Shown here piece after piece: positions 46,588 to 57,003 of a stretch of DNA of 64,000 nucleotides. The stretch spans positions 1 to 64,000 of the forward strand of contig CAMBYG010000002.1 of the NCBI GenBank assembly GCA_945872085.1, read 5' to 3'. This stretch comes from Chitinophaga pinensis. Lineage in GTDB: Bacteria > Bacteroidota > Bacteroidia > Chitinophagales > Chitinophagaceae. A model generated the notes under the pieces. That model saw only the letters and a program-made list of their open reading frames with translations, had not been told where the DNA came from and ran no database searches. Made by a program: the position numbers and the translations under genes. Each line of letters starts with the position of its first letter. Within the stretch, counting starts at the first letter, position 1.

Positions 46588-47400
46588 TTACTTTTTCTTG
46601 GTTTTTTTCAAACTTGCTATAAAGTAATTCTCTAAGGCTACCGCCATAGAGGGTGCATTGGGTGAAGGAGCCATAATATCCACGCGAAATTTTGCGTCTT
46701 CTATAGCTTTACTAGTTACTATGCCAAAAGCGCCAAACAAGGTTGTTTTTTGCTTAAATGTTGGCATTTGTTCTTTTAATGCTTGAATACTAATTGGACT
46801 AAAAAATAAAATACAATCAAAATTCTTTTTAACAACTTCTTTTATTTCATTACTTATTGTTCTGAACAAAGTAACTTCTACAAAATCTATTTTTTGTTTC
46901 AACATTCCTTGGCCTAATTCGTTTTTACTAGCTTCGGAGCAAGGCATAATAAATTGTTGATCAGCTTTGTGTTTGGCCAAAATCTCTAGCAATCCATCAT
47001 TGGAACCATCTGCAGAAAAAAATACTTTTCGTTTTCTATAAAGGATAAATTTCTGAAGATAAAGTGCAACAGCTTCTGAAATGCAAAAATATTTCATCTC
47101 CTGAGAAACTTTTATTTTCATTTCTTCACAAATTCTAAAGAAATGATCTACCGCATTGCGACTAATAAAAATGACCGCGGTAAAATTTTCTATTGCAATC
47201 TTTTGCTTTCTGAATTCTTTTGCATCAATACCTTCCACTCTTAAAAAAGAATGAAATGTTGGAACAAATCCATATTTCTTTGCCAAATCATAATAAGGTG
47301 ATTTGTCAGTTTCAGGCTTTGGCTGAGTAATAAGAATTGTCTTTGGAACAATCATAGAATGCTCAGTCACTTTAGTAATAGTACGAACAGTTTTAGCCAT
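46588..47400 (-). CDS. hemD: Uroporphyrinogen-III synthase
   Basis: HemD closes and inverts hydroxymethylbilane to uroporphyrinogen III in heme synthesis. The sequence of this family is very divergent. In this 270-residue protein the diagnostic parts are ILITQPKPETDKSPYYDLAKK near the N-terminus, VIFISRNAVDHFF, SADGSNDGLLEIL, ILFFSPISIQALKE and the C-terminal AFGIVTSKAIED...PSPNAPSMAVALENY. The C-terminus is Lys-rich. Adjacency to a DUF4271 gene is a recurring Bacteroidota arrangement. Confidence 0.85.
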   Translation of the reverse strand: MAKTVRTITKVTEHSMIVPKTILITQPKPETDKSPYYDLAKKYGFVPTFHSFLRVEGIDAKEFRKQKIAIENFTAVIFISRNAVDHFFRICEEMKIKVSQEMKYFCISEAVALYLQKFILYRKRKVFFSADGSNDGLLEILAKHKADQQFIMPCSEASKNELGQGMLKQKIDFVEVTLFRTISNEIKEVVKKNFDCILFFSPISIQALKEQMPTFKQKTTLFGAFGIVTSKAIEDAKFRVDIMAPSPNAPSMAVALENYFIASLKKTKKK

Positions 47401-47435
47401 TAAGTTATTTTTTGAAAGCCGTTAATATATTACTA

Positions 47436-48305
47436 TTAACTTAAGCCTCGAATCAAATACTTCAATATTACTGCCATAGGAAGTAATTCTGATGCGCAAA
47501 GGTAAAGAAAAAAATGAAATCTACTAAACTCAATGAATTTATTAAAGATCTTCCAAGACCTTAAATATCGATTGAAATATAGAATACTAATAATATAAAA
47601 GGAGATTATTAATAATGTACCATACATGCTTTTGTCAGAAAAAGCCAAAAGTATTATCATTGGCAATAGTAATACGGCTAGAATTTTATTAACTAAAAAA
47701 ACATTGAAAATATATTGTTCAGTAATGTGGGTTAATTTAAATGCCCATCCAAAAAATTGAATAGCAGCATATTTAACTAAATAAATAAGTAGCACACACA
47801 CAACAAGCAACAAGGGCAATAGCCCTAATGGAAAACTAAGTGAAGAAGTAACGCGATGCTCTATTGTAAAAAACAGAAAGACCCCTAGGGTGCAAACAAA
47901 AAATATATTCATTAATAAATTGGATACCGCCGCACCATGCAAATGCTCTTTTGAGTCTCTATTTACTTTTGCCAAACCCCAAAACATACCCCACAAATCT
48001 CTAAAATATTTTGGATCGGTATAGCGTATAATGCCTAATAATAAGCTCAAGAAATACAAAGCGTAAAATGCTATCGTTTTATCTTTATACACTTTTTGTA
48101 TTGCCGGATAATAAACGGCCTTGGGCATTGTAGGCTTAGTTTGGGAACACCAATAATAGAGATCAAAATTGGGATGCATAGGAATAGCCGTTGGAGCTAT
48201 TTTTTTTGGGTGCAGCAAAGCAGGCACATCCGTTGTATCTGCATATAAATGCAATGAAACAAACAAGTTAAATACAAGCCCAAAAATAAATATACGAAGC
48301 TGCAT
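47436..48305 (-). CDS. DUF4271 integral membrane protein
   Basis: The ATG at 48305 (MQLRIFIFG) gives 289 residues. The frame reaches a TTG at 48323, but a -7 element overlaps it. A signal-like N-terminus is followed by a ~75-residue non-membrane segment and about six TM helices (TIAFYALYFLSLLLGII, GVFLFFTIEHR, LGLLPLLLVVCVLLIYLV, ILAVLLLPMIILLAF, LLIISFYIISIL, FHFFLYLCASELLPM). The C-terminal FHFFLYLCASELLPMAVILKYL is typical of DUF4271. The function is unknown; the repeated neighbourhood with hemD hints at a heme or envelope link. Confidence 0.82.
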   Translation of the reverse strand: MQLRIFIFGLVFNLFVSLHLYADTTDVPALLHPKKIAPTAIPMHPNFDLYYWCSQTKPTMPKAVYYPAIQKVYKDKTIAFYALYFLSLLLGIIRYTDPKYFRDLWGMFWGLAKVNRDSKEHLHGAAVSNLLMNIFFVCTLGVFLFFTIEHRVTSSLSFPLGLLPLLLVVCVLLIYLVKYAAIQFFGWAFKLTHITEQYIFNVFLVNKILAVLLLPMIILLAFSDKSMYGTLLIISFYIISILYFNRYLRSWKIFNKFIEFSRFHFFLYLCASELLPMAVILKYLIRGLS

Positions 48306-48320
48306 AGCTGATATAAAAAT

Positions 48321-48328
48321 CAAAATTA
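48321..48328 (-). promoter_or_regulatory. Candidate -7 element for the DUF4271-hemD-DUF255 operon
   Basis: TAATTTTG on the minus strand matches TAnnTTTG 15 bases before the DUF4271 ATG. No good -33 TTG is present. Confidence 0.4.
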
Positions 48329-48394
48329 ATAGAATTACATCAAAAAGACACAGAAGTTTATCAACATAGGAAATTAATAATCAATTGCTTTATG

Positions 48395-48402
48395 TAGATT
48401 TG
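48395..48402 (+). promoter_or_regulatory. Candidate -7 element for hemW
   Basis: TAGATTTG matches TAnnTTTG 22 bases before the hemW ATG. The nearest TTG is too close to serve as -33. Confidence 0.4.
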
Positions 48403-48424
48403 TGATACAAGTATTCCTTAATTA

Positions 48425-49549
48425 ATGGCAGGCATTTATATTCACATCCCTTTTTGTAAAAAAGCATGCAATTATTGCAACTTTCACTTTTCTACTTCGC
48501 TTGCCTCAAAAAGCCATTTAATAGAAGCTATAAAAGAAGAACTACGTTTACAAGCCTCCTATTTGCAAAATCATGCTATAGATACCATCTACTTTGGTGG
48601 CGGCACACCTTCTTTATTGAGCGCAGAAGAACTACAATCGATTTTCGCAAGTATAGAACGCTATTATTCCATAAATGAGCTTAAAGAATTTACATTAGAA
48701 GCTAATCCAGATGATTTAGATGCTAATTATTTAAATGCATTACAAAACACGTCAGTAAATCGATTAAGCATCGGTGTTCAGTCTTTCAAAGAGGCCGATT
48801 TACTATTTATGAATCGAGCACATTCCATACAACAGGTTGATTATGCCTTAAAATGCGCCCAAGACAAAGGATTTACTAATATTAGTATTGATCTCATTTA
48901 TGGCACCCCTAATTTGAGTATGAAAGAATGGGAACAACATTTAAATACGATGCTAACTTATGAAATACCCCACTTTTCATCCTATGGATTAACCGTAGAA
49001 CCTAAAACAACATTAGCTCATCAGATTAAAACAAAGCAATTACCTGCATTAAATCCGGATGAGGCAGCACAACAATTTTTGCTTTTAATAGATTGGGCAA
49101 AGGAAAACAATTTTGACCATTATGAAATATCCAATTTCGGAAAACCTGGCGCCCACGCTATTCACAATACTAATTATTGGAAAGGGATTCCCTATCTAGG
49201 CATTGGCCCATCGGCTCATAGCTTTAACCATAAATCTAGACAATGGAATATAGCAAACAACCAAGTGTATATTAAATCTATTCTACAAGACCAAACCATT
49301 CCTGCTACTGAGGAAGAGCTTTCTCTCGCAGATCAAGTCAATGAATATGTCATGACTTCATTAAGAACGATGTGGGGCTGCGATCTTGACAAAATAAAAA
49401 ACACTTGGCATACAACATTAGATACGGTTATTATTGAAAAGTATATACAACAACAGTTACTTACACAACATCAACAAACAATCTTTCTTTCTAAGCAAGG
49501 CAAACTTTTTGCAGATGCTATTGCTGCCGATTTATTTATAGTCTCATGA
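48425..49549 (+). CDS. hemW: Radical SAM heme chaperone HemW
   Basis: HemW is a radical SAM protein related to oxygen-independent coproporphyrinogen oxidase (HemN) and is thought to deliver heme. The 374-residue protein starts IYIHIPFCKKACNYCNF with the cluster cysteines Cys11, Cys15 and Cys18. It also has TIYFGGGTPSLL, LSIGVQSF, NISIDLIYGTPN and a C-terminal HemN domain (ISNFGKPGAHAIHN, LGIGPSAHSF, YVMTSLRT). It lacks the extra N-terminal residues of true HemN and is short, favouring HemW. The stop overlaps the next start as ATGA. Confidence 0.92.
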   Translation: MAGIYIHIPFCKKACNYCNFHFSTSLASKSHLIEAIKEELRLQASYLQNHAIDTIYFGGGTPSLLSAEELQSIFASIERYYSINELKEFTLEANPDDLDANYLNALQNTSVNRLSIGVQSFKEADLLFMNRAHSIQQVDYALKCAQDKGFTNISIDLIYGTPNLSMKEWEQHLNTMLTYEIPHFSSYGLTVEPKTTLAHQIKTKQLPALNPDEAAQQFLLLIDWAKENNFDHYEISNFGKPGAHAIHNTNYWKGIPYLGIGPSAHSFNHKSRQWNIANNQVYIKSILQDQTIPATEEELSLADQVNEYVMTSLRTMWGCDLDKIKNTWHTTLDTVIIEKYIQQQLLTQHQQTIFLSKQGKLFADAIAADLFIVS

Positions 49550-50009
49550 AATTAAAGTATTCCTTTTTATTACTAATCACCTTACTTACACTTAATGCCT
49601 GCAAACAAATTCAAGCACTTAAATGTAAGAATATCGCTCGCTTTGAGATGGTGAGTGCTTCATTAAAAGAAACACAAATCAACCTTGATTTAATTATAGA
49701 AAATCCAAATGCATTTACTGTTGATATAAAAAAATTCGTTACGTACTCTATAAAGACGATCAGCAGATTGGCACTGTTAAAAGCGATAGCCTAATGCATT
49801 TTATTGCAAATAAGGAAACTACTATAAGCTTAAATACTAGAATCGAGTCGAAAAAAGTTATTTCCAATGCTATTGATATGCTCTTAAATGCCAATCAAAC
49901 CGTTCGATTTAAGATTATTGGCACTGCTGCCATAGGCAGGGGAAATGTATTTATAACCATACCTGTTCAATACACCATAGATAAAAAATGGAATGAACTT
50001 ATGCCCTAA
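49546..50009 (+). pseudogene. LEA14-like (WHy domain) lipoprotein gene with a -1 frameshift at an A7 run
   Basis: The first frame begins with a lipoprotein signal (lipobox LNAC, Cys19) and LDLIIENPNAFTVDIKK, the start of an LEA14/WHy-type domain. It then reads out of frame to a stop at 49792-49794. The rest of the domain (IRYVLYKDDQQIGTVKSDSL, ISLNTRIESKKVI, ITIPVQYTID) is in the -1 frame, open from 49725 to 50009. The frames join exactly at ATA AAA AAA TTC (49726-49737), where one extra A or a -1 slip gives a 154-residue protein. It is coupled to hemW by an ATGA overlap. It may be a sequencing error, a recent mutation or real recoding. Confidence 0.7.
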
Positions 50010-50109
50010 GATTTAGATTTAAATTCAAATTAAATCTGCAAACGTTCAAAAATTCCATAAGCAATTTGTAATTTAGCCAATCTATTCACTTTATTTTAAT
50101 TAAATAAAT

Positions 50110-50856
50110 ATGAAATTACTAGAAGGAAAAGTAGCCCTAATAACTGGCGGAAGCAGAGGAATAGGCGAAGCAATTGCCTTAAAATTTGCTGCTGAAGGAG
50201 CTCATATAGCGTTTACGTATGTTTCATCAGATGAACGTGCAAAAGCATTAGAAGAAAAACTAAGCGCTATGGGCGTGCAGGCTAAAGGATATAAATCTGA
50301 TGCAGGTGATTATGCAGCAGCAGAGACCCTAGTAAATGAAATAATGACGCAATTTGGCACCGTTGATATTTGTGTAAATAATGCAGGTATTAGCAAAGAC
50401 AACTTGCTCATGCGTATGACTCCAGAACAATGGGATGATGTGCTCCAAGCTAATCTTAAATCTATTTATAATTTAAGTAAGCAAGTAATAAAACCGATGA
50501 TGAAAAACCGCAAAGGAAGCATCATCAACATGAGCTCTATTGTGGGCATGAAAGGCAATGCAGGTCAAAGCAGCTATGCCGCTTCTAAAGCTGGTATTAT
50601 TGGCTTTACAAAATCTATAGCACAAGAATTAGGTAGCAGAAATATACGTGTAAACGCTATTGCACCTGGCTTTATTGAAACCGATATGACTCATTATTTA
50701 AAAGATGGTGGTGCAGAAAAATGGTTTGAAAAAATACCTATGGCTCGCTTTGGCAAACCAGAAGAAGTAGCTGATGTAGCCCTTTTCTTAGCCTCTGATA
50801 TGAGCAGTTATGTAAGTGGACAAGTAATAAGCGTTTGTGGCGCTATGAATACTTAA
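50110..50856 (+). CDS. fabG: 3-oxoacyl-[acyl-carrier-protein] reductase FabG
   Basis: FabG is the NADPH-dependent reductase of the fatty-acid elongation cycle, a short-chain dehydrogenase. The 248-residue protein has the cofactor motif TGGSRGIGEA, NNAG, the catalytic Ser143 (NMSSIVG), Tyr156 and Lys160 (SSYAASKAG), and IAPGFIETDM. The final segment (YVSGQVISVCGAM) is standard. It lies 17 bp before fabH on the same strand, which supports a fatty-acid synthesis role over other SDR activities. Confidence 0.92.
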   Translation: MKLLEGKVALITGGSRGIGEAIALKFAAEGAHIAFTYVSSDERAKALEEKLSAMGVQAKGYKSDAGDYAAAETLVNEIMTQFGTVDICVNNAGISKDNLLMRMTPEQWDDVLQANLKSIYNLSKQVIKPMMKNRKGSIINMSSIVGMKGNAGQSSYAASKAGIIGFTKSIAQELGSRNIRVNAIAPGFIETDMTHYLKDGGAEKWFEKIPMARFGKPEEVADVALFLASDMSSYVSGQVISVCGAMNT

Positions 50857-50873
50857 TTTAAAAAAATATTAAA

Positions 50874-51872
50874 ATGCAAAAAACAAGAGCTTCTATAACT
50901 GCTATTGGCGCCTATTTGCCAGAATATATTTTAGACAATGCTGAGTTGGAAAAAATGGTGGATACCAATAACGAATGGATTCTTTCCAGAACCGGTATTC
51001 ATGAACGTAGAATTTTAAAAGGCGAAGGCATGGGCACCTCTGAAATGGGCGCCGGTGCGGTTCGTATGCTTTTAGAAAAACGTGGTATTACGGCAGAAGA
51101 TATTGATTTGATTATATGTGCCACTACCACTCCCGATCATCAATTTCCTGCTACGGCTAATATTATTGCTGATAAAGTGGGCATTAAAAATGCTTTTGGG
51201 TTTGATATCAATGCTGCTTGCAGTGGATTTTTATTTTCCCTAACTACAGCTGCCCAATTTATTGAAACGGGCAAATACAAAAAAGTGATTGTTGTAGGTG
51301 GCGATAAAATGAGTTCCATTGTTGATTATACCGATCGTACTACTTGCGTTTTATTTGGCGATGCGGCAGCCGCTGTTTTATTAGAACCGGATACCGAAGG
51401 CTTTGGCATTCAAGATTCCATATTAAAAAGTGATGGCGCTGGCAGAACCTATTTAAGACAAAAAGCTGGTGGGTCTGCTTACCCTGCCTCTATGGAAACG
51501 GTTATGAACAGAGAGCATTACGTATATCAAGAAGGACAAACAGTATTTAAATTTGCTGTAAAAGGCATGGCCGATGTATCTGCAGAAATCATGGAACGAA
51601 ATAATCTTACAGGAGATGATGTTGCATGGCTCGTGCCGCACCAAGCTAACAAACGTATTATTGACGCCACCAGAGATCGCATGGGTGTATCTAACGACAA
51701 AGTAATGATGAACATTCAACGCTATGGCAATACGACTAATGCAACAATCCCTTTATGTTTGTTTGAGTGGGAAAAACAACTTAAAAAGGGCGACAATATT
51801 ATTCTTGCTGCATTTGGTGGTGGATTTACTTGGGGTGCAACCTATATCAAGTGGGCTTATGATACAAAATAA
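50874..51872 (+). CDS. fabH: Beta-ketoacyl-ACP synthase III FabH
   Basis: FabH condenses acetyl-CoA (or branched acyl-CoA) with malonyl-ACP to start fatty-acid synthesis. The 332-residue protein has the catalytic triad Cys116 ([11 protein letters not shown]), His256 (VPHQANKRI) and Asn286 ([10 protein letters not shown]). The N-terminal [13 protein letters not shown] and the C-terminal [14 protein letters not shown] are also typical. It follows fabG at 17 bp and ends at a strong terminator shared with atpC. Confidence 0.95.
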   Translation: MQKTRASITAIGAYLPEYILDNAELEKMVDTNNEWILSRTGIHERRILKGEGMGTSEMGAGAVRMLLEKRGITAEDIDLIICATTTPDHQFPATANIIADKVGIKNAFGFDINAACSGFLFSLTTAAQFIETGKYKKVIVVGGDKMSSIVDYTDRTTCVLFGDAAAAVLLEPDTEGFGIQDSILKSDGAGRTYLRQKAGGSAYPASMETVMNREHYVYQEGQTVFKFAVKGMADVSAEIMERNNLTGDDVAWLVPHQANKRIIDATRDRMGVSNDKVMMNIQRYGNTTNATIPLCLFEWEKQLKKGDNIILAAFGGGFTWGATYIKWAYDTK

Positions 51873-51892
51873 GTTGACCTAGATAAGAACAT

Positions 51893-51925
51893 AAAAAAAA
51901 GACAAGCAATATGCTTGTCTTTTTT
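51893..51925. terminator. Bidirectional rho-independent terminator
   Basis: GACAAGCA / TGCTTGTC (51901-51908 / 51912-51919) with an ATA loop is preceded by 8 A and followed by 6 T. It separates the convergent fabH and atpC. Confidence 0.88.
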
Positions 51926-51944
51926 ATTTGTTTGCTAATTGCTT

Positions 51945-52196
51945 CTAAAGTGCGATAGCACCCTCAATCAAAACAGTAGCTTTGTTATTTAATACTTCAA
52001 TAAAACCAGAATTGATTTCGTAAGAAGTAGTATTATTTTTATCGGTTAAAATTTTCATTTTACCTTTTCCTAAAGAAGCAATCATAGCAGCATGTTGGTC
52101 TAATACTTCAAAAGACCCTTCGGTTCCTGGTAATTGTATACCATAAACTTTGCCACTATAAATTTTTTTCTCTGGTGTCAATATATCTAATTGCAT
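51945..52196 (-). CDS. atpC: F1 ATP synthase epsilon subunit (short form)
   Basis: This 83-residue protein has the N-terminal beta-sandwich of the epsilon subunit (MQLDILTPEKKIYSGKV, LPGTEGSFEVLDQHAAMIASL, INSGFIEVLNNKATVLIEGA). It lacks the C-terminal helical hairpin that inhibits rotation in many bacteria. The short form is common in Bacteroidota. It follows atpD by 23 bp on the same strand. Confidence 0.92.
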   Translation of the reverse strand: MQLDILTPEKKIYSGKVYGIQLPGTEGSFEVLDQHAAMIASLGKGKMKILTDKNNTTSYEINSGFIEVLNNKATVLIEGAIAL

Positions 52197-52219
52197 GAAT
52201 AATGAATTTTATGCTAAAC

Positions 52220-53734
<1,515 letters not shown>

Positions 53735-53768
53735 TTATATAATTAAAAAATTAAATTGAAATTTGGCG

Positions 53769-53776
53769 CAAAGGTA
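53769..53776 (-). promoter_or_regulatory. Candidate -7 element for atpD-atpC
   Basis: TACCTTTG on the minus strand is a perfect TAnnTTTG match about 43 bases before the atpD ATG. The -33 region is A-rich without a clear TTG. Confidence 0.45.
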
Positions 53777-53840
53777 ATGCATAAAAGCAAAAGAAAAAAA
53801 CGAATAGGGAAAAAAATAAATCCTAATCATATGATTTTTA

Positions 53841-54851
53841 TCAGAGGCGAGTAAATTCGAAGGTGGGGGTCCCTTTTATCCCATTTTTACTGTAAAAATC
53901 TAAAAAGTGTAATTTGTAATAGTAACCGCTATTGGTCTTCACTAAATAGCATTTATTGGGATTCACTTTGTATAGGCCTGACTGTATGTCATACGATTTC
54001 CAATCAAAGCCAATAATATTTCTATTGGGTACAAATTGAACCCCAGGGTAGTTATATGACTTAATTTGCTGATAACCAGTAGTACTATCCGCCGCAACCG
54101 TAGTTTGGTAAGGGTTAATTAAAACTGCATTAACAATATAAGGAAAGTTGTTCAAATCATAATAGATATGCCTAAACCTAGTAAATACAATGTCCCAAGC
54201 GTTCTTATTGGGTTCCATAGCTACTTTTCTAAGCGTATTATTCGACCAATTGAAATAAACACAATTTTTATCTTTCTCTTTAGTAAGGGTAATAGCCGAA
54301 GCGGTATCTGCAGTCAAGGGCGCGCATTCAACTTGATATTCATTGACTGTACAATTTTTAATCCTACACTTTATAAACGTAGTTGGATCTAGCTTTATGA
54401 TATAAACTTCATTTTTAGACTGCAAATTGCCATTTTGCAAAGAGCCTGTATACCAGCTTCCAAAAGCAGTGCTATCGGGCAGACCAGAGGGAGAGTCAAA
54501 AAGATAATTAGCCTCATTTATTGAAGAAGTGGCTTTAACTGCAGAAAATTGGGTTTGGTGGGTGTTGTATACCCAAACCCCATTGCCGCCATTAAGGGTT
54601 TTGCCACCATTAATAAAAACATGTGTACCCGAATCGTTTGACTCAAAACTGAGGTCCCAATCATCTACCTTAGCGGTAGCCACTACTCTTTTCATTTCAA
54701 AATCATAGTAAATCACTTCTTGATATTGTTCGCCAATCACCACAGAGTCTAATGTGCCGGCACTAGAAAGCAAGGATAAGGTCTTGTCTTTTTTCAAACA
54801 AGATGACAAGGAAAGCAGCATTAGGGTGAAAATAAAAGTATAGCCTTTCAT
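53841..54851 (-). CDS. HmuY-family-like lipoprotein
   Basis: This 336-residue lipoprotein (lipobox LSSC, Cys18) has the features of the HmuY fold. These are YYDFEMKRVVATAKVDDWDLSFESND near the start, AWDIVFTRFRHIYYD with NAVLINPYQTTVA in the middle, and a C-terminal CYLVKTNSGYYYKLHFLDFY and GTPTFEFTRL. HmuY itself is a hemophore, but many family members are not known to bind heme. The axial ligands cannot be assigned from sequence alone. No HmuR-type receptor gene is nearby. It is separated from atpD by 115 bp and is divergent from the TlpA-like gene. Confidence 0.7.
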   Translation of the reverse strand: MKGYTFIFTLMLLSLSSCLKKDKTLSLLSSAGTLDSVVIGEQYQEVIYYDFEMKRVVATAKVDDWDLSFESNDSGTHVFINGGKTLNGGNGVWVYNTHQTQFSAVKATSSINEANYLFDSPSGLPDSTAFGSWYTGSLQNGNLQSKNEVYIIKLDPTTFIKCRIKNCTVNEYQVECAPLTADTASAITLTKEKDKNCVYFNWSNNTLRKVAMEPNKNAWDIVFTRFRHIYYDLNNFPYIVNAVLINPYQTTVAADSTTGYQQIKSYNYPGVQFVPNRNIIGFDWKSYDIQSGLYKVNPNKCYLVKTNSGYYYKLHFLDFYSKNGIKGTPTFEFTRL

Positions 54852-54963
54852 AATGGCCGTAAAGATCTAAAAATAGACCTATTAATTTGTCAGTTTTTTG
54901 TCATTTTTATTTTTACAAACTTGAAATAAACATGAAGTTTTTCAATTTAGTAGTTGAATTGTT

Positions 54964-54971
54964 TAAGTTTG
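54964..54971 (+). promoter_or_regulatory. Candidate -7 element for the TlpA-like gene
   Basis: TAAGTTTG matches TAnnTTTG 18 bases before the ATG at 54990. It overlaps the region of the rejected TTG start at 54954. No good -33 TTG was found. Confidence 0.4.
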
Positions 54972-54989
54972 CAGATTAAAAAAATATAC

Positions 54990-56129
54990 ATGACAAATAG
55001 ATCATTTATTCATTACCTTATTGTTGCTAGTTTATTCTTAATTTCTTGTGGTAAATCCAATAGTTCTTTTCAAGTAAAAGGGAGCATACAGAATTTGCCA
55101 ACACAAACCATTTTCTTAGAAGAGATGGGAGTGGCTGGCGATGTAATTGTAGACTCTACTAAAGCAGACAAAGAAGGTAATTTTACGTTGCAAGCAAAAA
55201 ATGAAGAAGCTACTTTATACCGAATAAAATTTAGCGATAATGCCTTTATCATTTTTAGTACTGCCGATAAGGATATCAGCATAAAAGCAGAATGGCCGAA
55301 TATTGAGAATTATACCATATCAGGAGCGCCGGAAGCTATTGAAATAAAAAACTTTATCACACGAATTAGAGAAGATTATATTCGCAATTTCAATACGCTA
55401 TACTTGGTTTTAGATACCGCTAAAGCAAGACAAGATGATGCAATGGCAGAAAAAGTTACAGCAGACATCAATCAACTTAGCGCTTCTCTTACAAGCTTTG
55501 TAGAAAGCTATACCGACACCACCCATTATGTTCCTAATGCTTATTTTGCTATGAATATGCTCAACTTTAATGCAGAAAGAGCATTTTTCACTGCGCTATC
55601 TTCCAATATGGCTGGTCGTTTTTCTAATAGCAAATTAGCAAAAGCAATTGTGGAAAAAATCAATAATTCACTTGGTGGAAACACAGGAAATAGTGGCGTT
55701 AAAAGTCAAATAGCCGTTGGCCTTCAAGCACCAGCAATTGAAGTATTTGGTATTGACGGCACTACCGTTCGCTTAGCTGACTATAGAGGGAAATATGTAC
55801 TCATAGATTTTTGGGCATCTTGGTGCAAACCTTGCAGAAATGAAAATCCAAATGTAGTTAAAGCCTTTAATGCCTTTCAAAATAAGAACTTTACGGTTTT
55901 TAGTGTTTCACTAGATACTGAAAAAGACAATTGGTTAGCAGCCATTAAAAGTGATGGATTAACTTGGAAACAAGGTAGCGAACTGAAAGGATGGGAAAGC
56001 AAAGTTGTGCGCGACTATCAATTAGAAGCTATTCCGTCTAACTGCTTGATAGACCCAAATGGAAAAATATTGGCCATTAATATTACTGGTGACGAATTAC
56101 AAAAAGCACTGCAAGAATTAGTAAAATAA
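54990..56129 (+). CDS. TlpA-like thiol:disulfide oxidoreductase lipoprotein (DUF4369 + AhpC/TSA)
   Basis: The 379-residue protein (ATG 54990, MTNRSF) has lipobox FLISC (Cys20). An N-terminal DUF4369-like beta domain (FQVKGSIQNLPTQTIFLEE) is followed by a helical middle part and a C-terminal thioredoxin fold. The redox motif WASWCKPC has Cys279 and Cys282. The VSLDTEKDNWLAAI and cis-Pro IPSNCLIDPNGK segments are typical. This TlpA/ResA-like class reduces or exchanges disulfides in the periplasm. The partner protein is unknown. Confidence 0.88.
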   Translation: MTNRSFIHYLIVASLFLISCGKSNSSFQVKGSIQNLPTQTIFLEEMGVAGDVIVDSTKADKEGNFTLQAKNEEATLYRIKFSDNAFIIFSTADKDISIKAEWPNIENYTISGAPEAIEIKNFITRIREDYIRNFNTLYLVLDTAKARQDDAMAEKVTADINQLSASLTSFVESYTDTTHYVPNAYFAMNMLNFNAERAFFTALSSNMAGRFSNSKLAKAIVEKINNSLGGNTGNSGVKSQIAVGLQAPAIEVFGIDGTTVRLADYRGKYVLIDFWASWCKPCRNENPNVVKAFNAFQNKNFTVFSVSLDTEKDNWLAAIKSDGLTWKQGSELKGWESKVVRDYQLEAIPSNCLIDPNGKILAINITGDELQKALQELVK

Positions 56130-56155
56130 AAAAGGGGCCAAATGGCCCCTTTTTT
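56128..56155. terminator. Bidirectional rho-independent terminator
   Basis: GGGGCC / GGCCCC around AAAT (56134-56149) is flanked by A and T runs. It lies between the TlpA-like gene and the convergent outer-membrane protein gene. Confidence 0.88.
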
Positions 56156-56158
56156 ATT

Positions 56159-56833
56159 TTACATTTCAAATTCTAAATGCTTTTTATTAGGATTGGATTT
56201 GTCAACAAAAAACTTAAAATCATGCCCAAAAGACAAGAGTAATAAATTAACTTTCTCTCCTTTATAGGCTGCATTATTTTCATTTAAGAAGTTTACCGGA
56301 TAGTACTGTAGCTTTACAGAAAATGATTTTCTCACAAAACCAACAAATACATTTGGTAAAAATTGCTGTGTAGCTGTACTAAACCATTCTGAGCTTTTTT
56401 GTTTATCCGAACGATTAACAAATTGCTTTTCTTTATAATTGAAAGGCAAATCTATACCTCCGCCAATAAAACCAAAACGATTCGTTTTCATGTCTCCAAA
56501 TTTCAATGCTGCACTCACTCCAAAAGCGTATACGCGTTTTTTGAATGTAGTATCCCCTCTTTTTTCAATGAAGCCAATATTCTTAATGCCTACCCCTAAT
56601 ATTGCTCCAGCATGTTTATTAAATTCATTGTGAATCGTATGGCCAATATTGAAAAATGGGGCGTATCTCATAATTGGATCTCCTGAATTGGTTCCACTGG
56701 TAAAAGCAGTAGAAAAAATAGAACCATCTAATTGCGACGCATAATGCCATTTAGAGGTATGTAAATCTGTCTTTGTTTGGCCATTTGCCAATACGCTTAT
56801 TAAAAGCGAACTTACTAGTAACGTTTTTCTCAT
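56159..56833 (-). CDS. Putative outer-membrane beta-barrel protein of unknown function
   Basis: The 224-residue protein has a signal peptide ending ANG|Q (residues 18/19). Alternating strands fit an 8- to 10-stranded barrel (GAILGVGIKNIGF, RFGFIGGGIDLPFNYKE, FLPNVFVGFVRKSFSVKLQYYP, VNLLLLSFGHDFKF). The C-terminus is charged (KKHLEFEM) rather than ending in an aromatic residue. I do not recognise a named family. It is divergent from lon. Confidence 0.6.
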   Translation of the reverse strand: MRKTLLVSSLLISVLANGQTKTDLHTSKWHYASQLDGSIFSTAFTSGTNSGDPIMRYAPFFNIGHTIHNEFNKHAGAILGVGIKNIGFIEKRGDTTFKKRVYAFGVSAALKFGDMKTNRFGFIGGGIDLPFNYKEKQFVNRSDKQKSSEWFSTATQQFLPNVFVGFVRKSFSVKLQYYPVNFLNENNAAYKGEKVNLLLLSFGHDFKFFVDKSNPNKKHLEFEM

Positions 56834-56868
56834 AGGATAACTTTTTTTTAATTATAAACTTGTTTTAG

Positions 56869-56876
56869 CAAAAATA
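56869..56876 (-). promoter_or_regulatory. Candidate -7 element for the barrel gene at 56833
   Basis: TATTTTTG on the minus strand matches TAnnTTTG about 35 bases before the start codon. No -33 TTG at the usual distance. Confidence 0.35.
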
Positions 56877-57003
56877 GGCATCACGATTTGATTATTTAAC
56901 AGTAAACTTGTAAAATATCTGCTAATTTTTCAGTTTTTAGCCTTTGGCATAATAATTGAACATAATAAAGAAGAAAATAACAACTATTTAAATTCAATAA
57001 TAA

